A stretch of DNA of 7,773 nt from Akkermansiaceae bacterium. GTDB lineage: Bacteria; Verrucomicrobiota; Verrucomicrobiia; Verrucomicrobiales; Akkermansiaceae. Positions 6,649 to 7,773 of this stretch are shown here, piece after piece (position 1 is the first letter of the stretch; every line of letters begins with the position of its first letter). Location of the stretch: contig JARFRT010000483.1 of NCBI GenBank assembly GCA_029287105.1, positions 1-7,773 on the forward strand. The letters are read 5' to 3'. Position numbers and translations under genes: made by a program. The notes beneath the pieces are model-generated. The model saw nothing but the letters and a program-made list of their open reading frames with translations, was not told the origin of the DNA and ran no database searches.

Positions 6649-7280
6649 TGCTTCCCTCCTCCAAAACCACGGACGGCAAATTCGACAACATCCTTCAGCA
6701 TCTCATCCCGGTCGATCTCACCCGTGTCTTCCCGTGATCCGGAACTCAACTGAAGCGCCACCTTTCCCAAGCCGTGGTAAAACATCACCGATCCGGCTGA
6801 AAAAACCATGTGCTTCACAAGAGTCACCGGCGCAACACCAGGATAGTGCACCATGAATGCCCGCGCGTAGGCTTGAAACGCTTCTGTATACAGGTTGCGG
6901 CTCGCAGAGGGAATGGCATAGTCGCTTTCAATCAGGTAGCGGGCGAGAAGACGCAACATCAACCCCGAACGCACGCCGCACTCTTCAGGCATGACCACCG
7001 GCCTCATAAATGCCGTCATCAACTCGACCAAGGGCACTTTCTCCACCGAACCATGCCGTGCAATCGCCTCCCTGAGCAGCCTGATCCGATACTCATTAAT
7101 CGGATTCATACAGCGCTTCACCGTCTCCTGAATCAATCCCTCCTTGCCGCCAAAGTGATAACTGACACTGGCCAGATTGACCCCAGCTGCATTGGTGACG
7201 TCACGGACGGATACACCCTCAAACCCGCGTTCCGCGAAGAGGTCCCACGCCGCATTCAGTATCTGCTCCCTTGTGTCCAT
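6645..7280 (-). CDS. TetR/AcrR-family transcriptional regulator
   Basis: This is a cytoplasmic DNA-binding regulator. From the ATG at 7280 it has 211 residues, normal for the family. The N-terminal domain opens with TREQILNAAWDLFAERGFEG (3-22), followed by the helix-turn-helix VSVRDVTNAAGVNLASVSYHF (about 23-43), the strongest family mark, and GKEGLI just after it. The all-helical C-terminal half (about 75-205) should form the ligand pocket and dimer face; it loosely recalls the CecR (YbiH) type, but the ligand cannot be read from sequence. An ATG at 7310 would add ten residues (start MDGCGLILEP); I prefer the shorter form because family members normally begin just before the TREQIL segment. 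Neither has a clear Shine-Dalgarno. It overlaps tsaE by four bases and diverges from a DNA methyltransferase gene with 104 bases between the starts, where an imperfect palindrome could be its operator. Confidence 0.92.
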   Translation of the reverse strand: MDTREQILNAAWDLFAERGFEGVSVRDVTNAAGVNLASVSYHFGGKEGLIQETVKRCMNPINEYRIRLLREAIARHGSVEKVPLVELMTAFMRPVVMPEECGVRSGLMLRLLARYLIESDYAIPSASRNLYTEAFQAYARAFMVHYPGVAPVTLVKHMVFSAGSVMFYHGLGKVALQLSSGSREDTGEIDRDEMLKDVVEFAVRGFGGGKQ

Positions 7281-7318
7281 TGGTTCCAAAATAAGCCCGC
7301 AACCATCCATCGGTCAAC

Positions 7319-7337
7319 ATTAAACGACCGTATTAAT
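7319..7337. promoter_or_regulatory. Candidate TetR operator (imperfect palindrome)
   Basis: The arms ATTAAACG (7319-7326) and CGTATTAAT (7329-7337) are reverse complements except for one extra A/T pair, around a two-base centre. The site lies in the 104-base gap between the divergent TetR and methyltransferase starts, where autoregulating TetR proteins usually bind. The length fits TetR operators, but the bulge and AT-rich arms mean chance is possible. Confidence 0.3.
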
Positions 7338-7384
7338 CGGACTCCCTCCTTTTCATTCTGCGCCAGACATGTAAACCCTCCGGC

Positions 7385-7773
7385 ATGGCGACTCATTTCA
7401 GCATCATCCACGGCGACTGCCTCAGCGGCATGAGCCAGCTTCCTGAGAATTCGGTCGATCTCGTGGTCACCTCCCCGCCTTATAACCTGGGGATCAAGTA
7501 CGATACCTACCAGGACAAAACCGAGCGGTCAGCGTTTATCACCTGGTGCCTCGACTGGGCAGCCGGGGTCAGACGCGTGATGCAGGACGACGCCTCGTTT
7601 TTCCTCAACCTCGGTGCGGCCCCGAAAAACCCCTTGCTCCCCCACCAACTCCTGCTCGCCCTGACCCAAGCCGATGGCCCGATCTTCACCCTCCAAAACA
7701 CCTTCCACTGGGTGAAATCCATTTCCGTGGAAACGCGTCAAGGCGACACCATCAGCGCCGGCCACTTCAAACC
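7385..7773 (+). CDS. Site-specific DNA methyltransferase, beta class, N-terminal part (cut by window end)
   Basis: The visible 129 complete codons are the start of an S-adenosylmethionine-dependent DNA methyltransferase acting on an exocyclic amino group, N4-cytosine or N6-adenine. Residues 8-20 give the typical opening IHGDCLSGMSQLP, and the catalytic motif IV is TSPPYN at 29-34. Motif IV at the N-terminus with no FxGxG motif before it marks the beta-class order, in which the target-recognition region and then the SAM-binding motif follow later. SPPY is found in both N4-cytosine and N6-adenine enzymes, so the methylated base is open. HFKP at the end fits the family. The ATG at 7385 leads directly into the conserved strand; no Shine-Dalgarno is seen. 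Nothing visible shows a restriction enzyme partner, but the downstream side lies outside the window. It diverges from the TetR gene. Confidence 0.9.
   Translation, partial: MATHFSIIHGDCLSGMSQLPENSVDLVVTSPPYNLGIKYDTYQDKTERSAFITWCLDWAAGVRRVMQDDASFFLNLGAAPKNPLLPHQLLLALTQADGPIFTLQNTFHWVKSISVETRQGDTISAGHFK

Noticed and set aside
7385..7773. Complete restriction-modification or phage-defence system at the right edge
   Set aside because: Only the first part of a methyltransferase is visible, with no nuclease, helicase or specificity gene; many such enzymes are solitary.

Overview
The window reads as an ordinary chromosomal stretch of a moderately GC-rich bacterium. I infer a Verrucomicrobiota-like organism, with moderate confidence. 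The reasons are the general look of the proteins (the PrmA N-terminus opening with Trp-Ile-Trp-Ser-Lys-Leu, and the two-helix zinc-ribbon protein) and the near absence of Shine-Dalgarno sequences before the starts. This is a judgement from memory of such proteins, not a search result.

Layout. Positions 1-327 are a gene-free leader. Three plus-strand genes follow: a six-helix voltage-gated-type potassium channel with a C-terminal zinc ribbon (328-1206), a PrmA-type methyltransferase (1274-2116) and a PLP-dependent aspartate aminotransferase (2286-3455). The last ends at a strong intrinsic terminator (3480-3513). Two minus-strand genes converge on it: truA, tRNA pseudouridine synthase (3512-4270), and rfbB, dTDP-glucose 4,6-dehydratase (4351-5397). 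After about 400 bases without a convincing gene comes a small plus-strand membrane protein with a zinc-ribbon-like tail (5797-6213). It converges, with a 3-base gap, on a minus-strand pair: a TetR-family regulator (start about 7280) and tsaE (6217-6648), which overlap by ATGA. A beta-class DNA methyltransferase gene diverges from the regulator at 7385 and is cut off by the window edge.

Functionally the genes do not form one pathway. truA and tsaE serve tRNA modification (pseudouridine at positions 38-40, and the t6A pathway). PrmA, if correctly named, modifies ribosomal protein L11. The aminotransferase feeds amino-acid metabolism and RfbB makes a nucleotide-sugar precursor for surface polysaccharides. 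The accessory-looking parts are the channel, the small zinc-ribbon membrane protein, and the TetR/methyltransferase divergent pair.

I found no CRISPR array, insertion sequence, rRNA or tRNA gene, and no convincing new defence or mobile system. The observations most worth following are the regulator coupled to tsaE and divergent from a DNA methyltransferase, the unusual N-terminal region of the PrmA homologue, and the unassigned two-helix zinc-ribbon protein.
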